In this document: one piece after another, positions 1 to 9,584 of the stretch
Numbering within the stretch: the first letter of the stretch is position 1
Layout of the letters: each line of letters starts with the position of its first letter
Assembly: GCF_900108245.1 (NCBI RefSeq)
Contig: NZ_FNUY01000002.1
Coordinates: 496,001-560,000 of the forward strand
Direction: 5' to 3'
DNA from: Allobosea lathyri
GTDB taxonomy: Bacteria > Pseudomonadota > Alphaproteobacteria > Rhizobiales > Beijerinckiaceae
DNA: 64,000 nucleotides
Translations under genes and position numbers: made by a program
Notes under the pieces: generated by a model
What the model saw: only the letters and a program-made list of their open reading frames with translations
The model's database searches: none
Told to the model about the DNA's origin: nothing

Positions 1-1
1 G

Positions 2-532
2 GTCATCGAGAACCTGCTGAACGAGATGGTGCGCGGCAAGCTGATCACCCTGCCTGCGGACGTCACCGTCAGCGAACTGGCGCAGGGCCTTGCACCGATG
101 GTTCCGGTCGGGATCGGCGCGTCCTTCGTGACGACCATTACCGCCAATCTATGGCTTGCCGCCAAGGCGGTTCAGGTTTCGGGCCGGCTGCCCCGTCCCT
201 GGCCTTTCATTCCCGGCACGACCTTGCCACGCCAGGCGCTGCTTCTGCTGGCGGCCTCCGTGGTGACGGCGCTGCTGGGCGGCTTTATCGGCCTTGCCGG
301 CGCCGCCATGGCCGGCGCGCTGCTGGCCGCCTTCATGTTCAGCGGACTCGCCATGCTGCACGACCTGTCGCGCGGCCGTCCCTGGCGTACGCCGATGCTG
401 ATCTCGATCTATGTCGCGCTTGTCGTGATGCAGGCCATCCTGACGCCGCTGCTGGCGGTGGTGGGCCTGTTCGACACTCTTTTCGGCCTGCGCAAGCGGG
501 CCGCGATGCCTCCACCGCCTCCCACAGCCTGA
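2..532 (+). CDS. DUF2232 family membrane protein (3' part)
   Basis: The reading frame is open from the first bases of the window, so the 5' end lies upstream; 176 residues are visible. They form several hydrophobic segments (around residues 35-50, 75-115 and 130-155) and a short Pro-rich tail, so this is an integral membrane protein. In Rhizobiales a DUF2232 protein of unknown function commonly sits between rpsR and rplI, and rplI follows here after 36 bp, which supports the family assignment. No catalytic motif is visible. The identification rests on membrane topology and gene position rather than on a residue signature. Confidence 0.7.
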   Translation, partial: VIENLLNEMVRGKLITLPADVTVSELAQGLAPMVPVGIGASFVTTITANLWLAAKAVQVSGRLPRPWPFIPGTTLPRQALLLLAASVVTALLGGFIGLAGAAMAGALLAAFMFSGLAMLHDLSRGRPWRTPMLISIYVALVVMQAILTPLLAVVGLFDTLFGLRKRAAMPPPPPTA

Positions 533-568
533 AAACACACAAACCGAAGACAACAAGGAGACAAGACA

Positions 569-1132
569 ATGGAAGTGATCCTGCTCGAACGCGTCGCCAA
601 GCTCGGCCAGATGGGTGAAGTCGTGCGCGTGCGCGACGGCTTCGGCCGCAACTACCTGCTTGCCCGCGGCAAGGCGCTGCGCGCCACCGAGGACAACCGC
701 AAGCGCTTCGAGACCCAGCGCATCGAACTCGAGACCCGCAATCTCGAGCTGAAGTCGGAAGCCGAAGCCGTCGCCGAGACGCTGAACGGCCACTCGGTCG
801 TGATCCTGCGCCAGTCGGGCGAATCCGGCGTGCTCTACGGCTCGGTCTCGACCCGCGATATCGCCGAATCCCTGACCAGCGACGGCTTCCATGTCGCGCG
901 CAGCCAGGTGACACTCAACGCGCCGATCAAGACGCTCGGGCTGCACACCGTGCCGGTCGTGCTGCACCCGGAAGTCTCGGTCACCGTCACCGTCAACGTC
1001 GCCCGTTCGAAGGAAGAGGCCGAGCGCCAGGTCCGCGGCGAGAACGTCACGGCCCGCGAGGAATTCGACCTCGACGATCTCGGCCTTGAGGTCGGTGCGG
1101 CGCTGGCCGAGGCCGGCGAAGACGATCGCTGA
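569..1132 (+). CDS. rplI: 50S ribosomal protein L9
   Basis: The product is the large-subunit protein L9, which binds 23S rRNA and reaches out from the L1 side of the ribosome. The N-terminus reads [19 protein letters not shown] and continues with the [13 protein letters not shown] segment of the N-terminal rRNA-binding domain. A long charged helix (about residues 45-75) leads to the C-terminal domain. At 187 residues it is longer than E. coli L9 (149) because of an acidic tail, as is common in Rhizobiales. The ATG is preceded by AAGGAG at a normal distance. It is followed by a strong terminator and then dnaB. Confidence 0.98.
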   Translation: MEVILLERVAKLGQMGEVVRVRDGFGRNYLLARGKALRATEDNRKRFETQRIELETRNLELKSEAEAVAETLNGHSVVILRQSGESGVLYGSVSTRDIAESLTSDGFHVARSQVTLNAPIKTLGLHTVPVVLHPEVSVTVTVNVARSKEEAERQVRGENVTAREEFDLDDLGLEVGAALAEAGEDDR

Positions 1133-1156
1133 GCCTTCCCGGCTTCGCAACGAGTC

Positions 1157-1187
1157 AAGGGGCGCCATGGCAACATGGCGCCCTTTT
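1157..1187 (+). terminator. Rho-independent terminator after rplI
   Basis: A stem of about 13 bp with one G-T wobble (arms around GGGCGCCATG and CATGGCGCCC), a GCAA tetraloop and a TTTT run lies 25 bp after the rplI stop codon on the + strand. Confidence 0.85.
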
Positions 1188-1341
1188 CGTTGGACGGGCT
1201 GTGGACTGCGGGGATGGCGGATTCGGTGCTGGCGCAAACCGTCAGGGTGCTAGATTAACGTCGCTTCCGACTCAGGCCAGCTTGCGACTGAAACGCGGCT
1301 GCCTTCCGGGTTTGAGCAACCAGCCACTCGTGATGATCAGG

Positions 1342-2835
1342 ATGGCCATGGCCACTGCCACCGCCCTCGTCGCCCGCCTCGACAATCGCGAGGCCGAATA
1401 CCGCGTCCAGCCTCACAATATCGAGGCCGAGCAGGCGCTGCTGGGCGCGATCCTGGTCAATAACGACGCTTTCTACCGGGTCTCCGACTTCCTGCTGCCG
1501 GACCATTTCTTCGAGGCGATCCACCAGCGCGTCTTCGAGCTGATGTCGAGCCTGATCCGCGCCGGCAAGATCGCGACGCCGATCACGCTCAAGACCTTCG
1601 TCGGCGAGATGGATCTCGGCGGCATCACCGCCTCGCAATATCTTGCCCGCCTCGCGGCGGAAGCGACGACCGTCATCAATGCGCAGGACTACGGCCGCAA
1701 CGTCTACGACCTCGCCATCCGTCGCCAGCTCATCGGCGTCGGCGAGGAACTGGTCAACGTCGCCTATGACGCCCCCGTCGAGATGCCGCCGCGCGAGCAG
1801 ATCGAGGAAGCCGAGCGCAAGCTCTATGAACTGGCCGAGAAGGGCCGCTACGAAGGCGGCTTCCAGAAATTCGACGGGGCTCTGCGCACCGCGATCGACA
1901 TGGCCGCGAGCGCCTATCAACGGGCCGGCGGCCTGTCGGGCATCTCGTCGGGCCTGCGCGATCTCGACCAGCGGATGGGCGGCCTGCAGGGCTCAGACCT
2001 GATCGTGCTGGCCGGCCGCCCCGCCATGGGCAAGACCTCGCTGGCGACCAATATCGCCTTCAATATCGCCAAGGCCTGGCGCGGCGAGCGCCAGCCGGAC
2101 GGCTCGATGAAGACCGTCGATGGTGGCATCGTCGCGTTCTTCTCGCTCGAAATGTCGGCCGACCAGCTGGCGACGCGTATCGTGGCCGAGCAGTCCGGCA
2201 TTTCCTCCTACAAGATCAGGCAGGGGCGCATCACCGAGGGCGATTTCGCCCGGCTGACCGATGTCGCCGGCCAGATCGAAAAGCTGCCGCTCTATATCGA
2301 CCAGACCGGCGGCATCTCGATCGCGCAGCTCGTCGCCCGCGCCCGCAGGCTCAAGCGGCAGAAGGGGCTCGACGTCCTCTTCATCGACTACCTCCAGCTC
2401 CTCTCCGGCTCGGCCAAGAACGGGCAGAACCGCGTGCAGGAACTCACCGAGATCACGACCAGCCTGAAGGCCCTGGCGAAGGAGCTCGTCGTGCCGGTCA
2501 TCGCGCTTTCGCAGCTCTCGCGTCAGGTCGAGAACCGCGAAGACAAGCGCCCGCAGCTCTCGGACTTGCGCGAATCGGGTTCGATCGAGCAGGACGCCGA
2601 CGTGGTCATGTTCGTGTACCGCGAGGAGTATTACCTCAAGGGCAAGGAGCCGCGCCCCGGCACCGAAGAACACAACAAGTGGCAGATCGAGATGGAAGCC
2701 GCGCACGGACTGGCCGAACTCATCATCGGCAAGCAGCGCCATGGCCCCACCGGCACGATCGGCCTCCAGTTCGACGCCGAAGTGACGCGGTTCTCCGACC
2801 GTGCCGACGAGGCCCATTTTCCGGATCGCGAATGA
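1342..2835 (+). CDS. dnaB: Replicative DNA helicase DnaB
   Basis: DnaB is the hexameric 5'-3' helicase at the replication fork. The protein has an N-terminal DnaB domain beginning at PHNIEAEQALLGAIL, a linker, and a RecA-like motor with Walker A GRPAMGKTS, the SLEMSADQLATR segment, Walker B LFIDYLQLL and the conserved RESGSIEQDADVV motif. Length from the chosen ATG is 497 residues, normal for the family. The frame is open upstream to 1201, but the residues before MAMATATALVARL look non-coding; ATGs at 1333, 1342 and 1348 are all possible starts. The stop codon overlaps the alr start by 4 bp (ATGA), so the two genes are translationally coupled. Confidence 0.96.
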   Translation: MAMATATALVARLDNREAEYRVQPHNIEAEQALLGAILVNNDAFYRVSDFLLPDHFFEAIHQRVFELMSSLIRAGKIATPITLKTFVGEMDLGGITASQYLARLAAEATTVINAQDYGRNVYDLAIRRQLIGVGEELVNVAYDAPVEMPPREQIEEAERKLYELAEKGRYEGGFQKFDGALRTAIDMAASAYQRAGGLSGISSGLRDLDQRMGGLQGSDLIVLAGRPAMGKTSLATNIAFNIAKAWRGERQPDGSMKTVDGGIVAFFSLEMSADQLATRIVAEQSGISSYKIRQGRITEGDFARLTDVAGQIEKLPLYIDQTGGISIAQLVARARRLKRQKGLDVLFIDYLQLLSGSAKNGQNRVQELTEITTSLKALAKELVVPVIALSQLSRQVENREDKRPQLSDLRESGSIEQDADVVMFVYREEYYLKGKEPRPGTEEHNKWQIEMEAAHGLAELIIGKQRHGPTGTIGLQFDAEVTRFSDRADEAHFPDRE

Positions 2836-3962
2836 GCATTTTCGATACAGCCGAGACCGCATCCTCCAGCGCCACGCTGACGGTCGATCTCGCGGCACTG
2901 GTCGCCAACTGGCGCGCTCTGGGCGCACGGGCCGGCACCGAGGCCTCGGCCGTGGTGAAGGCCAACGCCTATGGCATCGGCATCGAGCCGGCCGCAACGG
3001 CGCTGGCGGCGGCGGGATGCACCAGCTTCTTCGTCGCGCATCTCTCCGAAGGCATCCGTGTCCGGGCCGTCGCGCCCGACGCCACGGTCTATGTGCTCAA
3101 CGGCCTGCTGCCCGGCACTTGCGGCTCCTATGCGCAGCATGGCCTCTCACCGGTGCTCGGTTCGCATGAGGAGCTGCTGGAATGGGCGGCGTTCCGCCAG
3201 ACCGGCGCCAACGTCCGTCCGGCCGCGCTGCATGTCGATACGGCGATGAACCGGCTCGGCCTGTGGAAGGGCGAAGGGCTGACGTTAGCGCGCGAGCGGA
3301 GCGGTGTGATTTCCGCCGCGGATATCGGGTTGGTGATGAGCCATTTCGCGTCTTCGGAAGACGAGGCGGACCCGGCCAATGCGCGCCAGATCGAGGCATT
3401 CGCCGAGGTCACAGCCGCTCTTCCCGGCATTCCGGCTTCGCTGAAGAATTCGTCGGGGCATTTCCTGAAGGGTTGCCCATCCTATCAGCTGACCCGGCCG
3501 GGCTATGCGCTGTATGGCGGCAACCCCACTCCGGGCCTGCCCAACCCGATGCAGCCGGTCATCGGGCTGACGGCGCCCATCCTCCAGCTGCGCGAGGTCG
3601 AGGGCGGCACGCAAGTCGGCTATAATGGCCGCTGGACCGCAAAGGGGCGGCGCAAGCTCGCCACCATCTGCCTCGGCTATGCCGACGGCTATCCGCGCAA
3701 TGCGAGCGGGACCGGTACGAGCACGGGCGGCTCGGCGCTTGTCGGAGGGGTACTCTGCCCCTTCGTCGGCACCGTCTCGATGGACCTGATCATCGTCGAT
3801 GTCAGCGATGCGCCCATCGCCGCCTTGCAGCGCGGCGAGCTGGTGACGCTGATCGGCGGTCGGCTCGATCTGGAAACGGTCGGCACGAGCGCCAAGACGA
3901 TCGGCTACGAAATCCTGACCAGCCTCGGGCGGCGTTACGCCCGCCGTTACATCGGCCTCTAG
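2832..3962 (+). CDS. alr: Alanine racemase
   Basis: This PLP-dependent fold-type III enzyme interconverts L- and D-alanine and so supplies D-Ala for peptidoglycan. The PLP lysine is K43 in AVVKANAYGIG, the catalytic tyrosine is in VGYNGRW, and the dimer-contributed segment VGTVSMDL and the C-terminal GYEILTSLGRR motif are present. Length is 376 residues, typical. The start is the ATG overlapping the dnaB stop; the frame continues upstream inside dnaB but that part is not alr-like. radA starts 5 bp downstream. Confidence 0.95.
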   Translation: MSIFDTAETASSSATLTVDLAALVANWRALGARAGTEASAVVKANAYGIGIEPAATALAAAGCTSFFVAHLSEGIRVRAVAPDATVYVLNGLLPGTCGSYAQHGLSPVLGSHEELLEWAAFRQTGANVRPAALHVDTAMNRLGLWKGEGLTLARERSGVISAADIGLVMSHFASSEDEADPANARQIEAFAEVTAALPGIPASLKNSSGHFLKGCPSYQLTRPGYALYGGNPTPGLPNPMQPVIGLTAPILQLREVEGGTQVGYNGRWTAKGRRKLATICLGYADGYPRNASGTGTSTGGSALVGGVLCPFVGTVSMDLIIVDVSDAPIAALQRGELVTLIGGRLDLETVGTSAKTIGYEILTSLGRRYARRYIGL

Positions 3963-3967
3963 AGCGC

Positions 3968-5362
3968 GTGGCAAAGCGCGGTCCGACCTATATCTGCCAG
4001 GCCTGCGGCGCGGTTTATCATCGCTGGCAGGGCAAGTGCGATTCCTGCGGCACCTGGTCCTCTTTGTCCGAGGAGGCGCAGGCCGCCCCTGTCCCGGGCG
4101 CTCGCGGCTCCAGCGGCAAGGCGCGCGGCCGCGTCTTCGCCCTGGAAAGCCTCAAGGGCGACACGCAGGACGCGCCGCGCATCGTCTCGGGGATCAGCGA
4201 GCTCGACCGGGTCACCGGCGGCGGTTTCGTCCCGGGCTCGGTGCTGCTGATCGGCGGCGATCCGGGAATCGGCAAATCGACCCTGCTGATGCAGGCCTGC
4301 GCGGCGCTGGCGCTGAGCGGACGCCGTGTCGTCTACGTCTCCGGCGAGGAATCGACCGGGCAGGTCCGCTTGCGGGCCGAGCGCATGGGGCTGGCCGACG
4401 CGCCGGTCGATCTCGCGGCCGAGACAAATGTCGAGGACATCATCGCGACGCTGGGCCAGGGCAACCGCCCTGCCCTCGTGGTGATCGATTCGATCCAGAC
4501 CATGTGGTCAGGCGAGGTCGAGAGTGCGCCGGGCACGGTGACGCAGGTGCGCGGCTCCGCGCAGGCGCTGATTCGCTACGCCAAGACCAGTGGCGCCTGC
4601 ATGATTCTCGTCGGCCATGTCACCAAGGACGGGCAGATCGCCGGACCGCGCGTCGTCGAGCACATGGTCGATGCCGTGCTGTCCTTCGAGGGCGAAGGCG
4701 CCCATGCCTTCCGCATCCTGCGCGGCCAGAAGAACCGTTTCGGCGCCACCGACGAGATCGGCGTGTTCGAGATGACCGGCAAAGGCCTGTCGGAGGTCAC
4801 GAACCCCTCGGCCCTGTTCCTGGCGGGGCGCGATCAGGCCGCGCCCGGCGCTGCCGTTTTCGCCGGAATCGAAGGCACGCGGCCAGTGCTGGTCGAAATC
4901 CAGGCGCTGGTCGCGCCGACATCGCTGGGCACACCGCGCCGCGCGGTGGTCGGCTGGGAGAACAGCCGGCTCGCCATGGTGCTGGCCGTGCTCGAAACGC
5001 ATAGCGGCCTCAAACTGGGCCAGCACGACGTCTATCTCAACGTCGCCGGCGGCCTGCGGGTGAACGAGCCCGCGGCCGATCTGGCGGTGGCGGCAGCGTT
5101 GGTGTCCTCGCTCAGCGGCGCAATCCTGCCCCCTGAATCGGTTTATTTCGGCGAGATCGCGCTGTCTGGCGCCATTCGCCCGGTCTCAGTGGCCGCAGCC
5201 CGGCTGCGCGAGGCGTCCAAGCTCGGTTTCGAGGCCGCGCTCATGCCCTCGGGCGGCGCCGATCATGGCGACGGCGGCGGGCTCAGCCTGCGGCGCTTTG
5301 GCCATGTCACGGAACTCGTTGCAGATATCGCGGCCCGTGCACCTCGCAGAGATGTGAAATGA
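3968..5362 (+). CDS. radA: DNA repair protein RadA
   Basis: RadA (Sms) is a RecA-family ATPase that helps process recombination intermediates. It carries the N-terminal C4 zinc finger (CQACG and CDSCG), Walker A GGDPGIGKST, Walker B-like ALVVIDSIQTMW, the RadA-specific KNRFG motif and a C-terminal Lon-protease-like domain. Length is 464 residues, as expected. The start is GTG at 3968, just after alr, giving MAKRGPTYICQACG, the usual N-terminus in alphaproteobacteria. It belongs to the co-directional run dnaB-alr-radA-cvpA. Confidence 0.96.
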   Translation: MAKRGPTYICQACGAVYHRWQGKCDSCGTWSSLSEEAQAAPVPGARGSSGKARGRVFALESLKGDTQDAPRIVSGISELDRVTGGGFVPGSVLLIGGDPGIGKSTLLMQACAALALSGRRVVYVSGEESTGQVRLRAERMGLADAPVDLAAETNVEDIIATLGQGNRPALVVIDSIQTMWSGEVESAPGTVTQVRGSAQALIRYAKTSGACMILVGHVTKDGQIAGPRVVEHMVDAVLSFEGEGAHAFRILRGQKNRFGATDEIGVFEMTGKGLSEVTNPSALFLAGRDQAAPGAAVFAGIEGTRPVLVEIQALVAPTSLGTPRRAVVGWENSRLAMVLAVLETHSGLKLGQHDVYLNVAGGLRVNEPAADLAVAAALVSSLSGAILPPESVYFGEIALSGAIRPVSVAAARLREASKLGFEAALMPSGGADHGDGGGLSLRRFGHVTELVADIAARAPRRDVK

Positions 5363-5468
5363 CACCTACATAATGGTGACGCAGACAGCCGGAGCGCGTA
5401 TAGCAAAGCCGATGCGGCCAGCCCATTTCTTGCAGGCCATCCCGAGACCATAGCGAAGCGGCCCATAC

Positions 5469-6152
5469 ATGCCTGTAACCATCCTCGATCTCGTCGTCAT
5501 CGGCGTGGTTCTGATCTCGGCATTGCTGGCCGCCGTGCGCGGCCTGACACGCGAAGTCCTTGCGATTGCCTCCTGGGTCGCTGCAGCTGCAGTGGCCTGG
5601 GTCTTTCACCCGCAGCTTCTGCCTATTGCCAAGCAGTATATCCCCAACGACACGATCGCCCTGATCGCCTCGATTGCGGCTTTGTTCCTGCTGACCTTGA
5701 TCGTCGTCTCGCTTGTGACGGCCCGGATTTCCGATTTCGTGCTGGATTCGCGCATCGGCGCGCTCGACCGCACGCTCGGCTTCGTCTTCGGCGCCGCCCG
5801 CGGCGTTCTGCTTGCCGTGATCGGATATCTCTTCTTCGCCGCCTTGATGGGCGACAAGAACATGCCGGTCTGGGCCAAGGACGCGAAGGCCAAGCCGATG
5901 CTGGAGGAGACCGGCCGTTCCTTGATCGCGATGCTGCCGCAGGACGTCAACGCCGACTTCATCAAGAAGCTGCTGAAGCCCAAAACCGGCGACGAGCCGA
6001 CCGAGGCCCCCGCCGATGAGCCGCGGACGCCTGCCAGCCCTACGGCCGATCCGCAGCGCCGCACCGAAGTTCCCAACGCTACCGACCGCCAGGCGCTGCA
6101 GCGCGCCATAGACGGTACCCGCCCGACGACGCCTGCCCCAACCCGTCCGTAA
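5469..6152 (+). CDS. cvpA: CvpA family membrane protein
   Basis: A CvpA/colicin V production family inner-membrane protein of 227 residues. It starts MPVTILDLVVIGVVLISALL and has four hydrophobic segments in the first 140 residues, with the family's GLTREVLAI and ARGVLLAVIGY elements. The C-terminal 60 residues are rich in Pro, Thr and Glu and probably cytosolic. It lies directly upstream of purF, as in many proteobacteria including E. coli. The molecular role of CvpA is not well defined; envelope maintenance has been proposed for the family. Confidence 0.9.
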   Translation: MPVTILDLVVIGVVLISALLAAVRGLTREVLAIASWVAAAAVAWVFHPQLLPIAKQYIPNDTIALIASIAALFLLTLIVVSLVTARISDFVLDSRIGALDRTLGFVFGAARGVLLAVIGYLFFAALMGDKNMPVWAKDAKAKPMLEETGRSLIAMLPQDVNADFIKKLLKPKTGDEPTEAPADEPRTPASPTADPQRRTEVPNATDRQALQRAIDGTRPTTPAPTRP

Positions 6153-6196
6153 TTCGAGCGTAAAGACAGCCCCTGTCCTCGCGCGTGGAGCCCGAC

Positions 6197-7669
6197 ATGA
6201 TCTCGCAGACCGAGACTGACGCCGCTTTCGACCCCAATGCCGACCGGCTGCGGGAGGAATGCGGTGTCTTCGGCATCTACGGCCACGCCGACGCGGCAGC
6301 CCTGACGGCGCTGGGCCTGCACGCTCTGCAGCATCGCGGTCAGGAGGCGGCCGGCATCGTCTCCTTCGACGGCAGCCGCTTCCATTCGGAGCGCCGGCTC
6401 GGCCTCGTCGGCGACGCTTTCTCGGAAGCTTCGGTGATCGAGAAGCTGAAAGGTCCGCAGGCGATCGGCCATGTCCGTTATTCGACGACGGGCGAGACGA
6501 TCCTGCGCAACGTCCAGCCGCTATTTGCCGAACTGCATGGCGGCGGCTTCGCGGTCGCCCATAACGGCAACCTGACCAATGGCCTGACGCTGCGTCGCAA
6601 CCTCGTTCGCGACGGCGCGATCTACCAGTCGACCTCCGACACCGAGGTCCTGCTGCATCTCGTCGCGCGCAGCCGCAAGACGCGCTTCATCGAACGCTTC
6701 GTCGATGCGATCCGCCAGATCGAGGGTGCCTACGCCTTCGTCGGCATCACCAACAAGAAGCTGATCGGCGCGCGCGATCCGCTCGGCATCCGCCCGCTGG
6801 TGCTCGGCGAACTCGACGGCTGCCCCATCCTGACCTCGGAGACCTGCGCGCTCGACATCATCGGCGCGAAGTTCATCCGCGAGGTCGAGAACGGCGAAAT
6901 CGTCGTCATCTCGGAAAGCGGCATCGAGAGCCACAAGCCCTTCCCGCCGGTCGCCGAACGGCCCTGCATCTTCGAATACATCTATTTCGCCCGCCCCGAT
7001 TCCATCGTGAAGGGCCAGAGCATCTATGAGCGTCGCAAGCGCATGGGCGCCCAGCTGTCGCTCGAAGCGCCCGCCAATGCCGACGTCATCGTGCCCGTGC
7101 CCGATTCCGGCGTGCCGGCAGCGCTGGGCTTCTCCCAGGCGAGCGGCATTCCCTTCGAGCTCGGCATCATCCGCAACCACTATGTCGGCCGCACCTTCAT
7201 CGAGCCGACGCAGAAGGTCCGCGAGCTCGGCGTGCGCCTGAAGCATTCGGCCAATCGCAGCGTCGTCGAGGGCAAGAGCATCGTCCTCGTCGACGATTCG
7301 ATCGTGCGCGGCACGACCTCCTTCAAGATCGTGAAGATGATGCGCGAGGCCGGGGCGAAAGAGGTGCATTTCCGCATCTCCTCGCCGCCGATCACCCATC
7401 CCGACTATTACGGGATCGACACGCCCGACCGTGAGAAGCTGCTGGCGGCGACGCATACGCTCGAGGAAATGCGCCAGTTCGTCGGCGCCGATTCGCTGGC
7501 GTTCCTGTCGGTGGACGGGCTCTACCGCGCCATGGGCCATGAACGGCGCGATCCGGTCCGGCCGCAATTCACCGACCATTGCTTCACCGGCGATTACCCG
7601 ACCTCGCTGACGGACGTGGTCGGAGAAAGCGCCAAGCAGCAGATTTCGCTGCTCGCAGAAGCCGGCTGA
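6197..7669 (+). CDS. purF: Amidophosphoribosyltransferase
   Basis: PurF catalyses the first committed step of purine synthesis, converting PRPP and glutamine to 5-phosphoribosylamine. The N-terminal glutamine amidotransferase domain exposes its nucleophile at ECGVFGIYGH after a propeptide of roughly 20 residues that must be cleaved; the C-terminal phosphoribosyltransferase domain has the PRPP loop IVLVDDSIVRGTT. From the ATG at 6197 (GGAG 7-8 bp upstream) the product is 490 residues; a GTG four codons earlier (6185) is the alternative. It follows cvpA closely and precedes an SDR gene. Confidence 0.97.
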   Translation: MISQTETDAAFDPNADRLREECGVFGIYGHADAAALTALGLHALQHRGQEAAGIVSFDGSRFHSERRLGLVGDAFSEASVIEKLKGPQAIGHVRYSTTGETILRNVQPLFAELHGGGFAVAHNGNLTNGLTLRRNLVRDGAIYQSTSDTEVLLHLVARSRKTRFIERFVDAIRQIEGAYAFVGITNKKLIGARDPLGIRPLVLGELDGCPILTSETCALDIIGAKFIREVENGEIVVISESGIESHKPFPPVAERPCIFEYIYFARPDSIVKGQSIYERRKRMGAQLSLEAPANADVIVPVPDSGVPAALGFSQASGIPFELGIIRNHYVGRTFIEPTQKVRELGVRLKHSANRSVVEGKSIVLVDDSIVRGTTSFKIVKMMREAGAKEVHFRISSPPITHPDYYGIDTPDREKLLAATHTLEEMRQFVGADSLAFLSVDGLYRAMGHERRDPVRPQFTDHCFTGDYPTSLTDVVGESAKQQISLLAEAG

Positions 7670-7687
7670 CAGCTTTCCAGGACCATC

Positions 7688-8428
7688 ATGACCAAGCCTC
7701 TCCAAGGGCGCGTCGCGCTCGTCACCGGCGCGTCGCGCGGCATTGGCCGGGCTGCGGCGCTCGCCTTCGCTGAAGCCGGCGCCCATGTCGTCGCGCTGGC
7801 CCGCACCACCGGCGCGCTCGAGGAACTCGACGACGAGATCAATGCCGTCGGCGGGAGCGCCACCCTGGTGCCGCTCGATCTTGCCGATGCCCCCGCCATC
7901 GAGCGGCTCGGGCCGGCCCTGCTCCAGCGCTGGGGTAAGCTCGATATCCTGCTGGCGAATGCCGGCATTCTCGGGCCGCTCTCGCCCCTGACCCACGCCT
8001 CCGCGAAGGAGTGGGCGAATGTGTTCGACACCAATGTCACCGCCAATTGGCGGCTGCTGAAATCGGTCGAGCCCGCACTGCAGGCCTCCGCTTCCGGGCG
8101 CGTGATCCTGATGTCGTCGGGTGCCGCGCATAAATGCCTGGCCTATTGGGGGCCGTATTCGATCTCCAAGGCCGCCGTCGAGGCGATGGCGCGCACCTAT
8201 GCCGCCGAGACCGCCACGACGCCGCTGAAGGTCATGCTGGTCAATCCGGGCCCGCTGCGCACGCGCATGCGCGCCGAGGCAATGCCGGGCGAGGACCCGC
8301 TGACGCTGAAGACACCGGAAGATCTCGCGCCGCATCTGGTCGAGATCGCCTCGCCTGCATGGGAGCAAACCGGCAAGATCTTCGATTTCCCGCAGGGCAA
8401 GGTGTTGACGCCGCAGATGCCGGCGTAA
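7688..8428 (+). CDS. SDR family NAD(P)-dependent oxidoreductase
   Basis: A classical short-chain dehydrogenase/reductase of 246 residues. The cofactor site is VTGASRGIGRAAA near the N-terminus, the NAG element is LANAGIL, and the catalytic Ser and Tyr-x3-Lys are in LMSSGAA and PYSISKAAVEAM. The substrate cannot be told from sequence. It starts 18 bp after purF and is probably co-transcribed with it; in Rhizobiales an SDR gene often follows purF. The C-terminus includes GKIFDFPQGKV. Confidence 0.9.
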   Translation: MTKPLQGRVALVTGASRGIGRAAALAFAEAGAHVVALARTTGALEELDDEINAVGGSATLVPLDLADAPAIERLGPALLQRWGKLDILLANAGILGPLSPLTHASAKEWANVFDTNVTANWRLLKSVEPALQASASGRVILMSSGAAHKCLAYWGPYSISKAAVEAMARTYAAETATTPLKVMLVNPGPLRTRMRAEAMPGEDPLTLKTPEDLAPHLVEIASPAWEQTGKIFDFPQGKVLTPQMPA

Positions 8429-8478
8429 CGCCCGCGTCATCCTCGGCGCTTAGCTTTGGCTCGTAATCGGAGGTTACG

Positions 8479-9516
8479 ATGTCAAGGCTCGTCGTTGCTC
8501 TCGTTCCGCTGCTGGTCGTCGTTTTCGCAACTCTCGCGCAGGCCGCTACGATTGGCTTCCGCGAGACGGAATTGACCGATATTGCCGGGCCTCGAAGCCT
8601 GCAGGTCAGCCTGTGGTATCCAACCGATGACACTGGTCCCGCGGTGCCGATTGGCGAGAATCGCGTTTTCTACGGCGTCCCGGCCGTCAGGAACGCCAAG
8701 CCGGCCAATGATGCACGCCCGCTCGTCGCTCTCTCCCACGGAAATGGCGGCAGCTGGCGAAATCTGGCCTGGCTCGCCGGCGTCCTCGCCGAAAAGGGCT
8801 ACATTGTCGTTGCGCCCAACCATCCCGGCACCACGACACTCAACAAGGACGCCGCCGAGGCGGCAAAGCTCTGGGAACGCCCGCGCGACCTCAGCCGCGT
8901 CATCGATGTCGTGACCAAGGATGAGAACTTGGCAGGCAAGGTCGATCCGACCCGCATTGCCGCAATCGGACACTCGCTGGGCGGCTGGACGGCAACGGCT
9001 CTCGCGGGCGGGCGCTTCAACACTCCACGCTTCGCTCGAGAGTGCCGAGCGCATCCCAACCCACGCATCTGCCGCCTCTCCTCCACACGAGCCGATGAGC
9101 CTTCCCCCAGCTCAAAGCTGAACGACGATTTGCGCGACACGAGAGTCGGCGCAATCGTCTCGCTGGATCTCGGGCTGGCGCGCGGTTTCACGCCGGAAAG
9201 CCTTGCAGCCTTTCCCGTGCCGGCCCTCATCATCGGCGCGGGAACCGATATCGGCGACCTGCCGGCGAAACTCGAATCCGGCTTCCTGGCGGAGCACATG
9301 CCGGCCTCGACAACACGCTATGTCGAAATTCCCGACGCCATGCATTTCAGCTTCATGCAGCTCTGCAAGCCGGGAGCCGCCGCCCTGATCGAGGCGGACA
9401 GTCCCGGCGACGGCATCGTTTGCCGGGATGGCGGCACGCGCGGCCGGGCGGCGATCCACCAAGAGGTGGCGGATCTGATCGTCGCATTTCTGGAGAAATC
9501 CATTCCTCCAAAATAA
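8479..9516 (+). CDS. Secreted alpha/beta hydrolase (PAF-acetylhydrolase/dienelactone-hydrolase-like)
   Basis: A 345-residue protein with a signal peptide (MSRLVVALVPLLVVVFATLAQA, cleavage after AQA), so periplasmic or secreted. The nucleophile elbow is GHSLGGWT, preceded by an oxyanion-type LSHGNGGSWRN; a C-terminal DAMHFSF supplies a likely catalytic His, and Asp lies in the GAGTDIGD region. Several cysteines in the cap (ECRAHPNPRICRLS, QLCKPG, IVCRDG) suggest disulphides, consistent with export. The closest general class is the dienelactone hydrolase/PAF-acetylhydrolase-like esterases; the substrate is unknown. A 50-bp gap separates it from the SDR gene. Confidence 0.85.
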   Translation: MSRLVVALVPLLVVVFATLAQAATIGFRETELTDIAGPRSLQVSLWYPTDDTGPAVPIGENRVFYGVPAVRNAKPANDARPLVALSHGNGGSWRNLAWLAGVLAEKGYIVVAPNHPGTTTLNKDAAEAAKLWERPRDLSRVIDVVTKDENLAGKVDPTRIAAIGHSLGGWTATALAGGRFNTPRFARECRAHPNPRICRLSSTRADEPSPSSKLNDDLRDTRVGAIVSLDLGLARGFTPESLAAFPVPALIIGAGTDIGDLPAKLESGFLAEHMPASTTRYVEIPDAMHFSFMQLCKPGAAALIEADSPGDGIVCRDGGTRGRAAIHQEVADLIVAFLEKSIPPK

Positions 9517-9541
9517 GCTGGGCCTTTTTGCCGCTCAGGAG

Positions 9542-9574
9542 ATTCTCGGGCTGCGTTGCGCCGCGCCCGAGAAT
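9542..9574. terminator. Hairpin between convergent genes
   Basis: A perfect 10-bp inverted repeat (ATTCTCGGGC and GCCCGAGAAT, 13-nt loop) lies between the hydrolase gene (+) and der (-). No T-tract follows on either side, so its role as a shared terminator is an inference from position. Confidence 0.5.
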
Positions 9575-9584
9575 GATGCGTCCG